Positions 61,961-64,000 of a DNA stretch of 64,000 nucleotides are shown one piece after another. The DNA is from Phallus indusiatus (taxonomy: Eukaryota; Basidiomycota; Agaricomycetes; Phallales; Phallaceae): positions 1 through 64,000 of the forward strand of contig JAQFWX010000039.1 in assembly GCA_027605045.1 (NCBI GenBank), written 5' to 3'. The translations under genes and the position numbers were made by a program. How positions within the stretch are numbered: the first letter of the stretch is position 1; each line of letters starts with the position of its first letter. The notes below the pieces were generated by a model. It was not told the DNA's origin. It did not search any database and worked only from the letters and a program-made list of their open reading frames with translations.

Positions 61961-64000
61961 CGAAGGTCACGTAAAAGGACACACTAATCAGATCTGCGTC
62001 GTCTAACTCGTTCATCAGGAAGAGGCGACCGTAACCATATTCACGAAACAATCGAAAAACGACTTCACAGCTTAGTCTTAAAGCTGAAACTTGAACTTGA
62101 ACGTTGAACATTGAACGTCCAACATCAGATGGCCCGGGCACCCTAAGCTCTCTGTCCAACAACCTCCCATCCCAATACATCGAATTGTGTTCCCGCCTAA
62201 TGCCATCTCCCAACATGATCATGATTGACACCGCTCTGCAAGTAAGTAGCCCCGAAATATCCAGCATCCTGACCGCATGCTAAAAGGAGATAAGCCACAA
62301 TTTGATTCTATATTCTATGGTTCGTTTCTTTACACGGGTACTTACAACAAGCATGCGCTTGAAAACTATCAACCCATCGAATGAACGAACTTTATCAGGA
62401 AATGACACGAAATTCCACGCCCTTTGCAACGGTCTATGAGATGGTCATTGAACTGCAGCTCGAGAGATGAAAAAGAAACTAGGTCACCTCTGCGATGATG
62501 ATGATATCACCCATCGTCCACGATGATCAGATATCAACCTCCATGGCGTCACTTTCTCAACTAATGTGGTAGTCCTCTCCTTCGCTCTGCGACGTCTCGC
62601 CCAATAACTCCCATAAGAACAAAAAGTCCCGTACGAATTGGTATCTTCACAATGGTCAAATGATCCTATGAAGTCTACATCTCAATATAAACAAGCAAAC
62701 AAACAGCAATTACACCCACCTCGTCTTGAACGAACCTCGTGTTCTGCGGAATCCACGCCCGCAGTGCACCTAGCCCTGTACCGTCATACGGCACGTTGCA
62801 AACAGGATTAAACGTGAAATAATAACATTTCATCAAATGACATCGATAATCCGCGTGAATTAAAGAGACGAATGCCATGTCGTCGGAAGATGGAGTAAGA
62901 GAAAACTGGGAGAATTGAAAGTTGTCTACCGGTTACAGTCTAGAGACTGGCGCCCGTCTTTGACCAACTTTGCGATAACGGAGACCTTGAAATTGACTTG
63001 TTGATTCACCTCGCTTCTGTTCGGTTTTTGAGGTAATCGATATAGACTTTGCCCTCTTCGTCAGTGCTCGGATGAGTTATGGTCATCGGGTTCGCTCATA
63101 CATAGACAGCTGGATTGGTCAGGCTCAAAGTGACCCCTGACTACATTGAAAACGAGGGCGTTGTGCGCGTTAGAGACGCCGGCCTTGACAAGCATGTGCT
63201 GTGTCTCGTTATAGCAGTGGGCTTTCTACAACTCGCAACACGCCGTGGGTATATGTTTGAGAGGGGACACTGAGCGCGGTGATCGTATCGTTATGAATAA
63301 CTGGGTGCTCCGTTGCGCTTAGTACAGTCTGTGTTGGTCCGGCGGCTAAGCGGTACGGGCTTGCGCCGAACCTAGATCCAAATATCCTTGACTAGAAAAA
63401 CGAAAAATACGTTCGCAATGGGCGATTGGGACGGGATAGTATGTACACGTGCCTTCAGGCGGCTGGAGCTGAAGTGTTCGCGACCACACTGGATAAACGG
63501 GACATGTAAACACGAGATTTCCAATGGCGGTAGAAGACGGTGTATTCATAGCCAGAGAAATCTAATTGACAAAGGTTCAAGGAGGTTGCAAAGAACCCCC
63601 TACAAGATACCTTTTCGTCAAGAACAAATTAGAGGGGTAAAGACAGAGGAATATAAGGAAATAATATTCAATTAAAAAAGAAGACCAGGTGAAAGACAGT
63701 GCGTTGGCTTACTTGTTCATTTATTCGTTGAAGTAGCGGCCTGAGGAAACAATTCGGACTACGTAAGCCGAACCGATGATGCCGTTCAACGCGACTTGCA
63801 CCATCCAGCCCAGAACCAACCTGCCCTACCTCTTGTTGTTGTACTCTGGGTTTAGGTGGGACAACAGGAAGGGTCCATTTTTAGGCCGGATTATGGGTAG
63901 GTTGTTGCGGGGTAAGGGGGCTGTGGGCTGTGGGCGGCAGTGTGTAGCATGCGGCGGTTACCAGAGTGCTCGCATCCCTCACAAAACGTGCCTTGTAATT
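61961..64000. other. terminal stretch without recognised gene
   Basis: Open frames are short and mostly start at non-ATG codons (for example 63388-63675 plus). The R3 repeat copy at 63788-63858 is the only structured element noticed. The window ends without an obvious partial gene. Confidence 0.4.

Noticed and set aside
1..64000. CRISPR arrays, operons, bacterial ribosome binding sites
   Set aside because: None are expected or seen; splice structure and gene families show this is fungal nuclear DNA.

Overview
The window is nuclear DNA of a filamentous fungus, most likely a basidiomycete of the Agaricomycetes. Genes are densely split by 50-80 nt GT-AG introns (plus a few apparent GC-AG introns). 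The gene set is fungal: a Git3-like seven-helix receptor, a short phospholipase D, Ubc13, and C2-NACHT-WD40 proteins of the kind found in mushrooms. I derived all gene models by hand from frame, splice sites and remembered family conservation. No search was run.

Layout. 1-4.5 kb: no recognisable gene. 4.5-8.2 kb: a large C2H2 zinc-finger protein on the minus strand with a 35-residue tandem repeat. 8.2-13 kb: gene-poor. 13.05-15.45 kb: a stand-alone hydantoinase B/oxoprolinase B-type protein. 16.6-20.3 kb: a phospholipase D relative in which both catalytic histidines are asparagine. 21.1-22.1 kb: Ubc13 (E2). 22.3-27.4 kb: a 1432-residue RING-H2 protein directly behind it on the same strand. 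27.7-29.0 kb: an unrecognised serine-rich protein. 29.8-31.7 kb: the receptor. 33.2-33.7 kb: a small two-finger C2H2 protein. 34.3-35.1 kb: a thioredoxin with a C-terminal membrane anchor. From 35.1 kb onward the DNA is repeat-rich.

The repeat-rich half is built from three units of an NLR-type segmental duplication. Unit 1 (about 38.5-47.6 kb) carries an NLR copy with an in-frame stop and a one-base deletion. Unit 2 (about 47.6-54.9 kb) carries an intact 1646-residue C2-NACHT-WD40 gene with a 130-bp near-perfect palindrome in one intron. Unit 3 (about 58.6-62 kb) keeps the flanks but has lost the NLR. Between units 2 and 3 lie a broken thioredoxin copy (the intact gene is at 34.3 kb), a degraded membrane-protein-like stretch and a possible small gene. 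The final 2 kb holds nothing I recognise.

Possible joint function: the adjacent E2 and RING protein could be ubiquitin partners; the receptor, PLD relative and NLR belong to signalling or self/non-self recognition. These links are inferred from families and position only.
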